Under the pieces are notes generated by a model, which did not search any database, was not told the DNA's origin, and worked only from the letters and a program-made list of their open reading frames with translations. A stretch of DNA of 11,691 nt from Symbiodinium natans. Taxonomy: Eukaryota > Sar > Dinophyceae > Suessiales > Symbiodiniaceae. Shown piece by piece: positions 1 through 7,888 of this stretch; the stretch's first letter is position 1; every line of letters starts with the position of its first letter. The stretch is taken from NCBI GenBank assembly GCA_905221605.1, contig CAJNDS010002207.1, forward strand, positions 574,501 through 586,191, in the 5' to 3' direction. The position numbers were made by a program, and so were the translations under genes.

Positions 1-2028
1 CAGACACTTTGCGTCGCAAGCGCGCTTGCTAATGAAATACTGGGCGCATGATAAAGTAGAACTTGACTAGAGCCGCCTAAACGCTCGAAGCCAACCATGA
101 AACCATTGAGGCCCCTGGGCCCTGCTGCAGCCCACAGCACGCAGATGCACGCAGTGCAACATGAAATCTGCTCGTACTCGAGTTCTCCCAAGACGAGTGC
201 AGCTGAGGCCGATCCCCTCACCTGACGTCATGGCCAAAGCCGCCCGGGCACGAAGCCCACTCTACGTGGCCCCACCCGAGACCTCGAAGGTCCGGGGTCC
301 ACGAAGCCCGGGCGCAGCAGCCAACGCGAAGCCGGACCCTGCCAACGCGCCGCTTGGAGCAGATCGTTGAGAGTCAGCTTTCTGGTTATGGACCTCTCTC
401 GTTTGTGCAAGCGTGCTCGATGCTACAACAAGCACCCTAAGGTCAATGTCCTCCACACTTGGCATGGCTCCAAGCCGCAACAAGCCAACGGGCCGAATGC
501 CGATGGCACAGTCCTCGCAAGACAACGGCGCCTCCGCGAGAGTCGAGGGCACCGTGCCCTCGCCGAAGCGGTGGGGCCCTCGACAGCTTCCTCTGAGACT
601 CCACCCTTGCCACATGTTTGAGGAGTTACGATGGCGAGCAAGGAATAGTTGGGTCGGGTCTGATCTTACTGCATGCAGACTTTGCTCTTTGTGTATAGGG
701 GCCACGGAAGCGAAACGACAGTCAAAACAAGACCTCAGCTTGGGAACAAGCAAACCCCTGAATCGTGTCGGCAGGAAACTTAGGGCATCATCGTTGGTAG
801 AAGTGCGATTTGCTGGGAACACCAGCCACAGCATAACGTCAAGTCATCCACCTTGGGCTGCATATAGTTACTCGTACTAGCGTGAGACTCGTGCTGGTAG
901 ACAACCCTTTCTAGATCTTGAGAGTTGCGATGCTCGAACACCCTACGCCCCTGAGCCGACATCCCAACCGCACAACCATCCGCAATCGTAACCCTTGAAC
1001 TGACGGCTTTCCAGTGCGAATCATCAGAAACAAGCACCAGGCAGCTCCAAGCTGGCACTGCACCCCCGAAGCCTTTCGTGCCGGATCCCTGGAGTATTTA
1101 GGCTAAACTCCTGCTTGAAGTTTGGTTTGCTTTGAGGGGTAGCATTGAGGCTAGTCGAGAGCCAAGAAGAAGTGCACAGGGCTTCTTGATGTGCTGTTGG
1201 CTAGAGGATCCAAGTGGCGAAGGGGACTTTCCAGGAAGAGTGTAGGTGGGCAGAGCATACGGCCCTTTTCCACGCGGAATTCTGAACCCTGAGAATCAAG
1301 ATCTTGAGCGTACGCTGCATGTACTTTGTAACAAGTTGGGCCTCCAAATGCTGCAAGCTGAAGACGAGAACAAAATCCAAGCCAGGTACCAAAAAGTCCG
1401 GTATCAATTCCGCATCCTTGCCTTTCATGTGCGACAGTGCTTGGCTACCAAACTTGGCGACCTCTCAGACTCTCAGACTGTTGTCGAGCCACTCAGCCCG
1501 GTTTCCGGGGTCCCGTTGGAATGCTGAGGTGAGAGGGGGAGGCAGACAGGATTCGGACACAGGGATGCTTTGTGTTTAGCATTCAGGCAGTAATGAGCAA
1601 CTGGGTCAACAACCGGGAACAGAGTTAAGGGTTTAGGCGTCGCCTGATGCAAAGAAGCCTTGTTTCATGTGTCTGGCCAGTGGTGCAGAAAAGGTATACA
1701 GAAATGGGCATCATTGTGTGTCATTGCATCAGCAGACAACTCAGATTTCAATTCCCCCAAAGAGCCCCCCACAGCTCCCATAAGTTGAGAAGGCGAGCCC
1801 GTGCACCCTCGGATGGCTCGTCGTCTGGAGACGCTGCAGACGCTGTCCAGGACACGCGGGCGAGGCGAGGACCTCCATGGCTTCGTAAAGGGTTCCTCGT
1901 CGGCCGTGTGTTGCGTGGGCTGTGGCGGCGACTGTGTCGTTTAAAAGATTTTCAGGAATTTTCAGGGACTTTACTGCGCAATCTGTGCTCAGATCACTTG
2001 GTGCCGAAGATTTTGCAAATCACGAACT

Positions 2029-2052
2029 TCCGGGTGCCCATCCGGGTGCCCA
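2029..2052. repeat. two exact tandem copies of a 12-base unit
   Basis: The unit TCCGGGTGCCCA is present twice back to back (2029-2040 and 2041-2052) with no mismatch. It is probably a small slippage duplication; no function is implied. Confidence 0.85.
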
Positions 2053-2600
2053 AGGTCATACACACGGCAATTTTTATCCTGCCCTAGGTTGCAGATTAGA
2101 ACTTCTTCACGGAGGCTAGTCACAGCAGCACCCAAGCATTTTCAGTGTTTGAACTGCTTGGCATCTTCGATTTTCAAGTAGTATGTCCTTGGCCCTACGA
2201 CCGATGCAATTAATTCCTGCGCATGGGCTTCCGATGGGTACAGAGCGGCGCATTCTCCTGAATTTTATGGGGCCACTCATCTTGAAGCAACACATGCAAC
2301 ACCTGCAGGCCACATGCCTTTACGTCGCCAGAGCTCGAGAGGCCGCCCCGGTTTGCCGTGGCGGAATCCACCGGCTTGCTGCATGAATTTCGGCCCCAGT
2401 CCCGAATCACACACTCCGCAAGATGACCTTCTGCACAAGTGCCATGGATTGACCCTTATGGGCAGTAGCTCCGGAAACTGGCCCCTTCAAGGGTTTAGGC
2501 GGACAAGATTCTGAAGGACGTAGCACAAAGTGACAGAGTTGGAACTCCAAGTTTGGCCAACACAATTCTTCTGATCTGACGATCCACCAGAGCCACCAGA

Positions 2601-2619
2601 TGAACATGCAGCATGTTCA
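2601..2619. repeat. perfect 8-bp hairpin
   Basis: TGAACATG (2601-2608) and CATGTTCA (2612-2619) are perfect reverse complements around a 3-base CAG loop. A longer hairpin at 8802-8829 has a very similar core (CATG-CTGCAG-CATG). Nothing else in the neighbourhood suggests a terminator or RNA gene. Confidence 0.7.
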
Positions 2620-3066
2620 GCGCAAGTGCCATGCTTATCCCGATCCAGGGAGCTTCCAACTTTCCACGCCCGGGAAGCTTCGAGCGACGCGTTCTGGACT
2701 CAGGAGTGCCATAGTAGTAACCGCAAGGTACCTGGAGCCTGCACCTCAAGTTTCTAAACCTTTTCATCGACAGCCTCAAACAAGAAAGAGGACGGACGAG
2801 ACTTCCTGTTCAGGCACCTTGACGCAGCTACAAGCGGATGCGATTCACAAGGAAGAGCACTGGTAAAAATCAAGCAGAAGATGAGCGACGAAGGGAGAGA
2901 GAAGATAAGCTGCTGACGGGCTGACCGTCTACCCGAGCGCTATGCTCTCAAATCGCTTGTTGTATCTCTCAGGAGTGCATGTGTCAGGGATTGTCAGGGT
3001 GCTGGGGTGGAAGGGCTGTGCATCCTGATTGGAAGACGAACTGCATGACTAAAGTGAAGGCAGCTT

Positions 3067-3152
3067 GGATGGCGCCTCTGAGGATCGGAGTGGTACATGG
3101 CCAGCGACCGCGGCAAGGCACTGCGCCAGGTTCGGCAGCACGCGCACGCTTG
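3067..3152 (+). repeat. duplicated segment D, copy 1
   Basis: This segment aligns by eye with 9292-9375 in the same orientation. Shared words include CTGAGGATCGGAG, CTGCGCCAGG and GCACGCTT, with about 70-75 percent identity in between. The reading frame carrying LRIG and APGS is open in both copies, and the one obvious indel between those words is three bases. That could mean old coding sequence or could be chance. It is the first of five segments (D, E, C, A, B) that recur in the same order downstream. Confidence 0.65.
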
Positions 3153-3780
3153 GGGTGCGGTTCAGGGTGTGTCAGCTGTGCGGATGATAGGCGTACGAAG
3201 CAGAGGCTTAGTCGATCTCGTGAATAATCTCTACTATACTAATTAACATCATGCTTTTTATGAAAGCACCCGTGACCACTGAAACGTACTCGGAAATGTG
3301 GGCTAGCACGGTCGAAGTTTGTGACCTGGTCGCTGATAGTCAGAGGGCTCGAGGAGATGTACAATGTACAAGCTCGTGTATGATTGCTGGTCGTGTCACA
3401 CTAAGCACCTATACTCCGACAGGTCTCGAAGCAGCGGAACCCCCAACACTTTACGCAGTGCGACCCTTTCTAAAGTACTGAAAGTGCTTGATGACGCGCA
3501 ACTTGGGAAACGTGATAGGTCGAAAGCAGGGCGCAGGAATTGCCTTCCGGGGGCAAGCTTGACAAGGTTCAGGTCGGAGCTCAGGATGTAGGCTTTGGTC
3601 TTGCTAGTGGTTCTGCAAAGGGGCATCAGGTCCAATAATAGCTCTGAGCAGCTGCACATACATGTGTATACAGAATAAGGCTTGTGGCGCACCCCCAAAA
3701 CTGATCTCAACCCCAGACTACTCGACCCCCGCGAAATGCAGCAACGCATAGCAACGCCACATGATAATGACATGTGCCGT
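3153..3780. other. unassigned spacer between duplicated segments D1 and E1
   Basis: No gene or repeat is recognised. It is comparable in length with the D2-E2 spacer (9376-9913) but I could not align the two by eye. Open frames here (3251-3481 plus, 3396-3773 minus) have no recognisable motif. A short TGTACA direct repeat lies near 3357-3370. Confidence 0.5.
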
Positions 3781-3902
3781 CAGGCCATGCCAAGCAACCG
3801 CGTCCCTCGTGCAGCCCTGAAGGATTGAGGGTCCTCGGTCGGGCACGGTGGGCATGGGCACAAGGCAGAGAACACGGCACTTTCATGCCGAGCATGCGAC
3901 GG
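3781..3902 (+). repeat. duplicated segment E, copy 1
   Basis: The segment matches 9914-9999. The best part is CAGGCCA..GC..A.GC..ACCGCG..CC.TCGTGCA, followed by GAGGGT and then a TTTCATG/GAGCATG block at the 3' end, with small indels between. It lies between D1 and C1, exactly as E2 lies between D2 and C2. It has no protein motif. Confidence 0.55.
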
Positions 3903-4245
3903 GAAGCAGAGGCAGCAGAGATACGGTGACTTCTGCAACAGAAAGAGACAAAGTATTGAGACAACTTGTAGCTACAGGGAAGTAGGAGAAGACAATGGCG
4001 ATAGATTCAGTGGTGGTTGAGCTGCATGTCCGCAGTTCCTTGGAAAACCAGCATGGTTGGGCAAGCACAGTCAACCATAATGCCCTATAGCGAGAGCAAG
4101 AATTCAGCGCTTGAATCCAGAGGATGGCGCTTTGTCCAGGTAGCCAAAGCATCCTGTCTATTGTTGTTCTGACTGCTTCAACCCCAGTATCAAATGACCG
4201 TTCTGATTCTCAATGTACTGTGGGTGTAAGCCATGCGGATGGTGA
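3903..4245. other. unassigned spacer between E1 and C1
   Basis: About 340 bases with no recognised gene. The corresponding gap in copy 2 (10000-10092) is only about 90 bases and is occupied by an inverted repeat with phased C runs, so the two copies have diverged by indels here. A minus-strand frame at 3883-4152 has no motif. Confidence 0.5.
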
Positions 4246-4370
4246 CATCATGCCCAGGTGGGAAAGTCTGACCGCGACGCGAGAAGACATCCAGGACCTC
4301 AGCCATCTAGCAAAGGCATCCCATGCCTTCCTTGAGCGAAACTGGATCTGATTAGGCCCTTGCCTGGCAC
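4246..4370 (+). repeat. duplicated segment C, copy 1
   Basis: This segment aligns with 10093-10236. The 5' part is strongly conserved (AGGTGGGAAAGTCTGAC, then GAAGACATCCAGGAC). The 3' part is conserved with insertions in copy 2 (AGGCAT, GCCTTC.TTGA, GAAACTGGA against AAAACTGGA, and a final CTGGCAC against TTGGCAC). Immediately downstream copy 1 departs from copy 2, which places the left edge of the 3.6-kb insertion at about 4371. Confidence 0.8.
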
Positions 4371-4375
4371 AACAC

Positions 4376-4676
4376 ATAGAGAGGGAGCGAGAGAGGGGTT
4401 TAGGGTAGGGTGGGTCTTCCGGTGAGTTCAATAGGGCCCGCAGCTTGTTCCAAACGGACCCGGTAACACTGGCCTTCGCGGCCCTCGCAATGGGGAGGGG
4501 TCACATGCGTAGAAAGAAAGACAGACAGAGAGCGAAGCCACGAGCGGCTCGAGCCCCAGCCCGCCGTCCTGTGGGCAAACAATCAAAAACTCTGTAGTTG
4601 ATTGAGAGAGAGAGAAGGGGGGGGGGAGAGAGAGGGAGGCCTCCGCTGTCAGACAGCTGCCCCCGTGCCTGCATAG
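4376..4676 (+). other. purine-rich leader upstream of the LINE open frames
   Basis: The stretch is rich in GA and G runs and has no long open frame with a recognisable motif. By position it would be the 5' untranslated or internal-promoter region of the LINE. This is inference: no promoter motif can be named. It contains GTTTAGGGTAGGG near its left end (4398-4410) and a 36-base all-purine tract at 4604-4639. Confidence 0.4.
4604..4639 (+). repeat. 36-base polypurine (GA)n/G-run tract
   Basis: All bases from 4604 to 4639 are G or A: two GA dinucleotide stretches surround a run of ten or so Gs. It is a simple-sequence tract within the putative LINE leader. Confidence 0.9.
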
Positions 4677-5144
4677 CATCGCCCGCTCTACTACCAGGGG
4701 GGCCAACTACGCGTCTTCCCGCCGGGGGTTCTGACCACCATTGCCGGGGGGAACGAAGCTCAACGGCAACCGCTGCTGGCCGTGCTCCTGCATTACCTGA
4801 GGCGTGCGGGGGACACTGAGTACCACTATAACACCGTGATCGGCGGCCTTTGCGACCTGGAGGGGGGCGACCAGATTCTGAGCGGCGTCTACCTCGCCAG
4901 GGGGAAGTTCGCGGTAACGGACGTGACTTGGCAGGGACACCGAGAACGCCATGACCACACTACTCCAGACGATGGGGGCAGGAGGGGCAGGACAAGCTGT
5001 GAACCCAGACGGTTCCCCGGGGGCGAAAAGAAAGATGGACAGGGAGGATCTGTCCTTGGATGCTATCAGAGCAGCCATCAAAGAAGAGTTGAGGTCCGAG
5101 AGGCGGGAGCTCAAGATGGAAATCCTGGGGGAAGTCCGCTCTGA
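4677..5144 (+). CDS. upstream overlapping open frame of the LINE (no ATG; function unknown)
   Basis: Frame 3 is open from just after a TAG (4674-4676) to a TGA ending at 5144, about 155 codons. It overlaps the first 194 bases of ORF1 in a different frame. The part before 4951 reads like protein, with mixed residues (for example LLAVLLHYLRRAGDTEYHYN, then VIGGLCDLEGG). After 4951 the translation turns into low-quality GGRRGRT/GGEKK-type sequence, as expected for the shadow of ORF1. There is no ATG anywhere in the frame. It would therefore need a GTG or other non-AUG start, a splice, or a frameshift that once joined it to ORF1 near 4930-4950. It could be the ancestral N-terminus of ORF1, a separate small ORF, or a chance opening. 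I do not recognise the product. Confidence 0.35.
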   Translation, partial: HRPLYYQGGQLRVFPPGVLTTIAGGNEAQRQPLLAVLLHYLRRAGDTEYHYNTVIGGLCDLEGGDQILSGVYLARGKFAVTDVTWQGHRERHDHTTPDDGGRRGRTSCEPRRFPGGEKKDGQGGSVLGCYQSSHQRRVEVREAGAQDGNPGGSPL

Positions 5145-5964
5145 GGTACGAGGACAAATGGGGGACACCGCCCGCATCCTCCAAGAACTTCAAGCTCTAC
5201 ATGCGGCACAGTCTCAAACCATCCACCGCATTGACCAGGCCCAACAACAGCAGCAGACCGCCACGGACGAGATCACTCAAGAACAGGAACGACTCAAGGA
5301 GAGACTGGCCCTCCTGGAGGGGAAGTTCGGACAGCTGAATGGAGGGGCCTTGGGGGGAGGAGCATCAGGAGCATCCTCGGGGGAAGAAGAACGCCGCCAG
5401 CCTGCGCTTATTATGGGGGGATGGCCCGAAGACACACCGGCCTCGGAGACCCTTCACAACGCGCAGAACACAGCGAGTCAATTGAGGCTCGACATCGATA
5501 TGGGGGCGGCCTTTGTCCCAGGAATTCGGAGGGGGTATGCCATCATCCCGATACGCCCCAAAGACGACGAAAGTGAAGAACAACACCGCCAACGCATTCA
5601 GAATGCCCTCCAGAAGGTCCGCAACGCCAATCTCATCCTGGGGGCGAAAGCAGACGGGGGGCACCAGAAGCTTTGGCTAGCCTTAAGTCAAAGTCCACAA
5701 CGCCGAGCCAAAGCCAAACTTGCTGGCAAAGCCAAACGACTTGCGCTGGAACACGGAGGAGATCCCCGGCGAGTAGAAGCAGAGTTCGCAACAGGCACAG
5801 TGTGGCTCAATGGGGTCAAAATTGCCTCGGCCACCGCCTCTGCGCCTCCCAACACCACGACCGCGGGGGCCGGATGGATCCATCTCCAAGAAGTAGCGCG
5901 ACTTCTTCGCGAAGAACCCACAACGGTGCAGAGCACCTGGGAGAGGATCCGCCAAGGCCTATGA
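4951..5964 (+). CDS. LINE retrotransposon ORF1-like nucleic-acid-binding protein
   Basis: An intact 337-residue frame. The ATG at 4951 follows GCC (a good eukaryotic start context), and the frame is closed upstream by TGA at 4924-4926. Residues 1-30 are Gly/Pro-rich. Residues about 35-128 are charged and heptad-like (EELRSERRELKMEIL, then a Q-rich run and QEQERLKERLALLEGK), so a coiled coil for self-association is likely. A Gly/Ser linker follows (130-145). Residues about 151-265 form the core: ALIMGGW, FVPGIRRGYAIIPI, then the basic patch RRAKAKLAGKAKRL. This resembles the RNA-binding region of LINE ORF1 proteins, probably RRM-like. The C-terminus has TGTVWLNGVKI and GAGW. By family knowledge such proteins bind the element's own RNA in a cytoplasmic particle used for retrotransposition. 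The frame has no internal stop although ORF2 is broken. I recall very similar proteins from dinoflagellate genomes, but that needs a search. Confidence 0.75.
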   Translation: MTTLLQTMGAGGAGQAVNPDGSPGAKRKMDREDLSLDAIRAAIKEELRSERRELKMEILGEVRSEVRGQMGDTARILQELQALHAAQSQTIHRIDQAQQQQQTATDEITQEQERLKERLALLEGKFGQLNGGALGGGASGASSGEEERRQPALIMGGWPEDTPASETLHNAQNTASQLRLDIDMGAAFVPGIRRGYAIIPIRPKDDESEEQHRQRIQNALQKVRNANLILGAKADGGHQKLWLALSQSPQRRAKAKLAGKAKRLALEHGGDPRRVEAEFATGTVWLNGVKIASATASAPPNTTTAGAGWIHLQEVARLLREEPTTVQSTWERIRQGL

Positions 5965-6615
5965 CTGGGGGCTCCAAAGTTTCACCGAAGCAGACACCGA
6001 GCAGATGGGGGCCAACATGTGCTCGCATCATGGAATGTGGGGGGACTGCAAGTGCCACATATACTTGACCTCTGTGAAACACTCACGGGGGCACCATCCC
6101 TAAGGGATCTGCGTGTCCTCCTGGTCCAAGAGGTGATCTGTGATGCCGGACTGCACAGGAGTTCACCTCACCGAGAAGCGACACGTCGGAGGAAGGGCGA
6201 ACGATAACACATGGGGGACTACAACGCCGCGGCTCCCAACTACCCGATCACGACTCTAGACGCCGAAGAACACATGAAGGGGCAAGCAGTGATTAGAATA
6301 GAACCAACAACGCCGGCCAGAAAGGGGACATAGAGTGGGGGACCTCAAGTGTGGTGTGTTTGTAGGATGCCGTCAAAACTTCCCCCTTTACTACTGGTTT
6401 GCAACGAGGAAAGCCACAACCCCGAGCCAGGCGGAGTAGACGAGCAGGGTAGTCAAGGAACAACTCTGCCGCGTACAGAAGGCATAGACTGCACAGGAAG
6501 TACAGAGTGGGAAACCTCAACAAGTTGGGGAATTGCGGGGGGATTGGGGTTTGAAGGATTCAGGTTTCTTCAGGTTCACACACCGGGTAACATGAGGGGC
6601 ACCACATTCCTGTGA
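5965..6615 (+). pseudogene. LINE ORF2 remnant: start of an APE-type endonuclease, no reverse transcriptase
   Basis: The frame is the same as ORF1 and continues directly after its TGA (5962-5964). About 18 codons later it reads LASWNVGGL and, 30 residues on, LRVLLVQEV. These match the first two motifs of endonuclease/exonuclease/phosphatase nucleases: the metal-site Asn (codon 6034-6036) and the catalytic Glu (codon 6130-6132). The frame is then cut by TAA (6205-6207) and TAG (6331-6333) and ends at TGA 6613-6615. A GDYN at 6214-6225 looks like the later Asp/Asn motif, but it sits only about 30 codons after the Glu where the family has about 100. It is either coincidence or evidence of an internal deletion. 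No His-containing end motif and no reverse-transcriptase motif (F/YxDD) is present downstream. The copy cannot mobilise itself. Confidence 0.6.
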
Positions 6616-6864
6616 CACGTTTGGTGGGCCACGAATACCGTGGGCCTTCCGTTCAGACGGACCCTTGGACGTCGCGCGCCTCTCGGGGCGGCCTTCCCTT
6701 CGGGGGGGGCTATGCGTGCAGGAGAGGGGAGAGAGAGATGTCCGGGGGCCCCGAAGAAGAAGAGACAAGGAAAGAAAGGGCAGGATTCGCGGGGTAAGGA
6801 TGGCTAGTGGATGGCTCCTAGCAAGCACAGGAGGACGCGGGAGGTTTTACCGACAGACTCGGTG
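6616..6864. other. GC- and purine-rich junction between LINE remnant and foldback element
   Basis: No gene is recognised. A G run (about 6702-6709) and a purine-rich stretch with GAGAGAGAG and GAAGAAGAAGAGA words (about 6719-6780) resemble the purine-rich leader of the LINE in texture but are not an obvious copy of it. Open frames here are low complexity. Confidence 0.4.
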
Positions 6865-6876
6865 CACGCACGCCGC

Positions 6877-7083
6877 CGGGCGGCCCTAACAACTTCGTGG
6901 CTGATGCCCATGATGTTCGCCCGGCTGCTGAACCACAACGACTTCACGCTTGATGCTCACAATGCTCACCCGGTCGGCTCCAATGGCCTGGCAGTTGATG
7001 CCCATGATGCTCGCCCGGACGGCTGCTTCGTCCGGCCAGCTGCTAAACCTCACTGGCCTGGCAGTTGATGCCCCTGCTGCTCG
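6877..7083 (+). repeat. left arm of foldback: reiterated GATGCCCATGATGCTCGCCCGG units
   Basis: The core word TTGATGCCCATGATGCTCG recurs in degenerate form beginning at about 6901, 6950, 6995 and 7065, all in the same orientation. Spacings are 49, 45 and 70 bases. Between cores are CTGCTGAACC.CAACGACTTC and CCAATGGCCTGGCA modules. These units occur again, mostly inverted, at 7484-7789. Confidence 0.75.
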
Positions 7084-7289
7084 TACTTGTTTTCCCATGC
7101 AGTACACCCCCCTGTCCTTCGACTCCCTGCTGATGGCGACACTGTGAAACACGCTGTCTTCCCCAAATTGACCGCCCCGAAGGGCGTGCTCCACAAGGTT
7201 AGTTGGTGTGAAGCTGTACCCTTTCCTACATTTTCCTACAGTTCGGAGTTTCGCCTACCCACTTTCCTACAAACCTTGCTTGCACCAAA

Positions 7290-7468
7290 CTCTTTCCTTC
7301 CCCCTCCCCTCTTCCCTCCACTTCCCCGCACTTCCCCTTCCCCTCCCCTTCCCCTTCCCCTTCCCCTTCCCTCCCCCTCCCTACCCTTCAATCCGCCTCT
7401 TCCCTCCCCCTTCTCACTTCCCCTTCCCCTCCCCTTCCCCTCCCCCTCCCCTTCCCTCCCCTTCCCTC
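7290..7468 (+). repeat. 179-base polypyrimidine tract, (CCCCTT)n-like
   Basis: Nearly every base is C or T, with only a handful of purine interruptions (for example near 7320, 7328-7330, 7383-7395 and 7416). Reiterated CCCCTT/CCCCTCCCCTT words dominate 7331-7380. The complementary strand is G/A rich with many GGGG runs, so triplex (H-DNA), i-motif or G-quadruplex structures are plausible. Just upstream (7084-7289) is ordinary sequence with three TTTCCTACA words (about 7223-7270) leading into the tract. The proline/serine/leucine-rich open frames across this region are translations of the tract, not genes. Confidence 0.9.
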
Positions 7469-7483
7469 AACTGCCAGTCCACC

Positions 7484-7789
7484 GGGGTTCAGCAGCCGTC
7501 TGGGCGAGCACCAAGGGCATCAGTTGATGCCCATGATTCTCGCCTGGACGGCTGTTGAACCCCAACGACTTCGCGGCTGATGCTCAAGCCATCGGCCGGG
7601 CGAGCATCATGAGCACTAGCCGCGGGGTCGTTGGGGTTCAGCGGCCGTCCGGGAGGGCATCATGCCAGGCCATTGGGGTTGCGGGCGAGTATCATGAGTG
7701 GGCCGTCCTCGCAGCAGGGCATCAACTGCCAGGCCATTGGAGTTAAGCATGAGCATCAGCCGCGAAGTCGTTGGGGTTCAGCAGCCGGG
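7484..7789. repeat. right arm of foldback with nested palindromes
   Basis: Three overlapping inverted repeats are visible. First, 7484-7522 against 7525-7563, with only two bases between the arms and GGGCATCA/TGATGCCC at the centre (about 33 of 39 paired). Second, 7543-7585 against 7611-7653 (36 of 43), with GAACCCCAACGAC facing GTCGTTGGGGTTC. Third, 7550-7585 against 7751-7786 (35 of 36). GCCAGGCCATTGG occurs exactly twice (7664-7676 and 7728-7740). One forward unit is thus followed by inverted units, so several alternative cruciforms or hairpin RNAs could form. Confidence 0.8.
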
Positions 7790-7840
7790 GCCCGTGCGTG
7801 TGGACATCTCGAGCTCTTTCACGTTCTAGCCTTGCATACC

Positions 7841-7888
7841 AGGTGTGCAACTCAGCTGATAGAGCTGAGAGAGAGTTCACACGCCCGT
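7841..7888. repeat. imperfect hairpin with perfect 7-bp tip
   Basis: CTCAGCT (7851-7857) and AGCTGAG (7863-7869) pair around GATAG. Further out, GTGTG/AACT at the left pairs with AGTT/CACAC at the right, with an unpaired GAGAGA bulge. The stretch 7849-7866 also resembles a tRNA D-arm or A box (14 of 18 to a generic one by eye), but no tRNA fold follows. Probably a simple hairpin near the right end of the insertion. Confidence 0.5.

Larger units (their letters stand above)
1..3066. other. no recognisable gene; unassigned intergenic-type DNA
   Basis: I see no gene family, RNA gene or mobile element here. The longest open frames are 573 bases on the minus strand (262-834) and 468 bases on the plus strand (413-880). 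They overlap each other, contain no motif I recognise and look like chance openings in GC-rich DNA. A 441-base plus frame at 1647-2087 is equally featureless. Small details: a 13-base word (AAGGGTTTAGGCG) occurs at 1627-1639 and again at 2489-2501, a 12-base tandem lies at 2029-2052 and a hairpin lies at 2601-2619. Spliced exons of a host gene cannot be excluded, because eukaryotic exons can be short and I cannot search. Confidence 0.5.
6865..7800. mobile_element. foldback (long inverted-repeat) element centred on a pyrimidine tract
   Basis: Arms at the two ends are reverse complements. 6865-6872 (CACGCACG) pairs with 7793-7800. 6920-6959 pairs with 7750-7789 (36 of 40 by eye). 6978-7003 pairs with 7717-7742 without a mismatch over 26 bases. 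The midpoint (about 7333-7355) falls inside the pyrimidine tract 7290-7468. The arms are built of reiterated short units rather than being a single TIR, so foldback transposon, MITE relative or a satellite-like array inverted on itself are all possible. No transposase or other protein motif is seen; frames crossing it are translations of repeats. It lies wholly inside the 3.6-kb insertion. Confidence 0.6.

Noticed and set aside
262-880. Minus-strand frame of 190 codons (262-834) overlapping a plus-strand frame of 155 codons (413-880)
   Set aside because: Both strands are open over the same GC-rich DNA, no motif is recognisable in either, and neither is duplicated elsewhere in the window; a chance opening is the simplest reading.
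4707-5177. 156-codon minus-strand frame opposite the start of the LINE
   Set aside because: It lies antisense to the upstream frame and ORF1, which have better protein character; it is a shadow.
5673-6068. 131-codon plus-strand frame overlapping the end of ORF1 and the start of the endonuclease
   Set aside because: Its composition (Ser/Arg/Gln-rich) is what a frame-shifted reading of ORF1 gives, and both real frames have recognisable motifs.
7087-7558. Proline/leucine/serine-rich open frames over the pyrimidine tract
   Set aside because: They are direct translations of the CCCCTT-type simple repeat in different frames and carry no independent signal.
6877-7789. CRISPR-like array of repeats
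   Set aside because: Unit spacing is irregular, units occur in both orientations and are degenerate, there are no cas genes, and the window looks eukaryotic.
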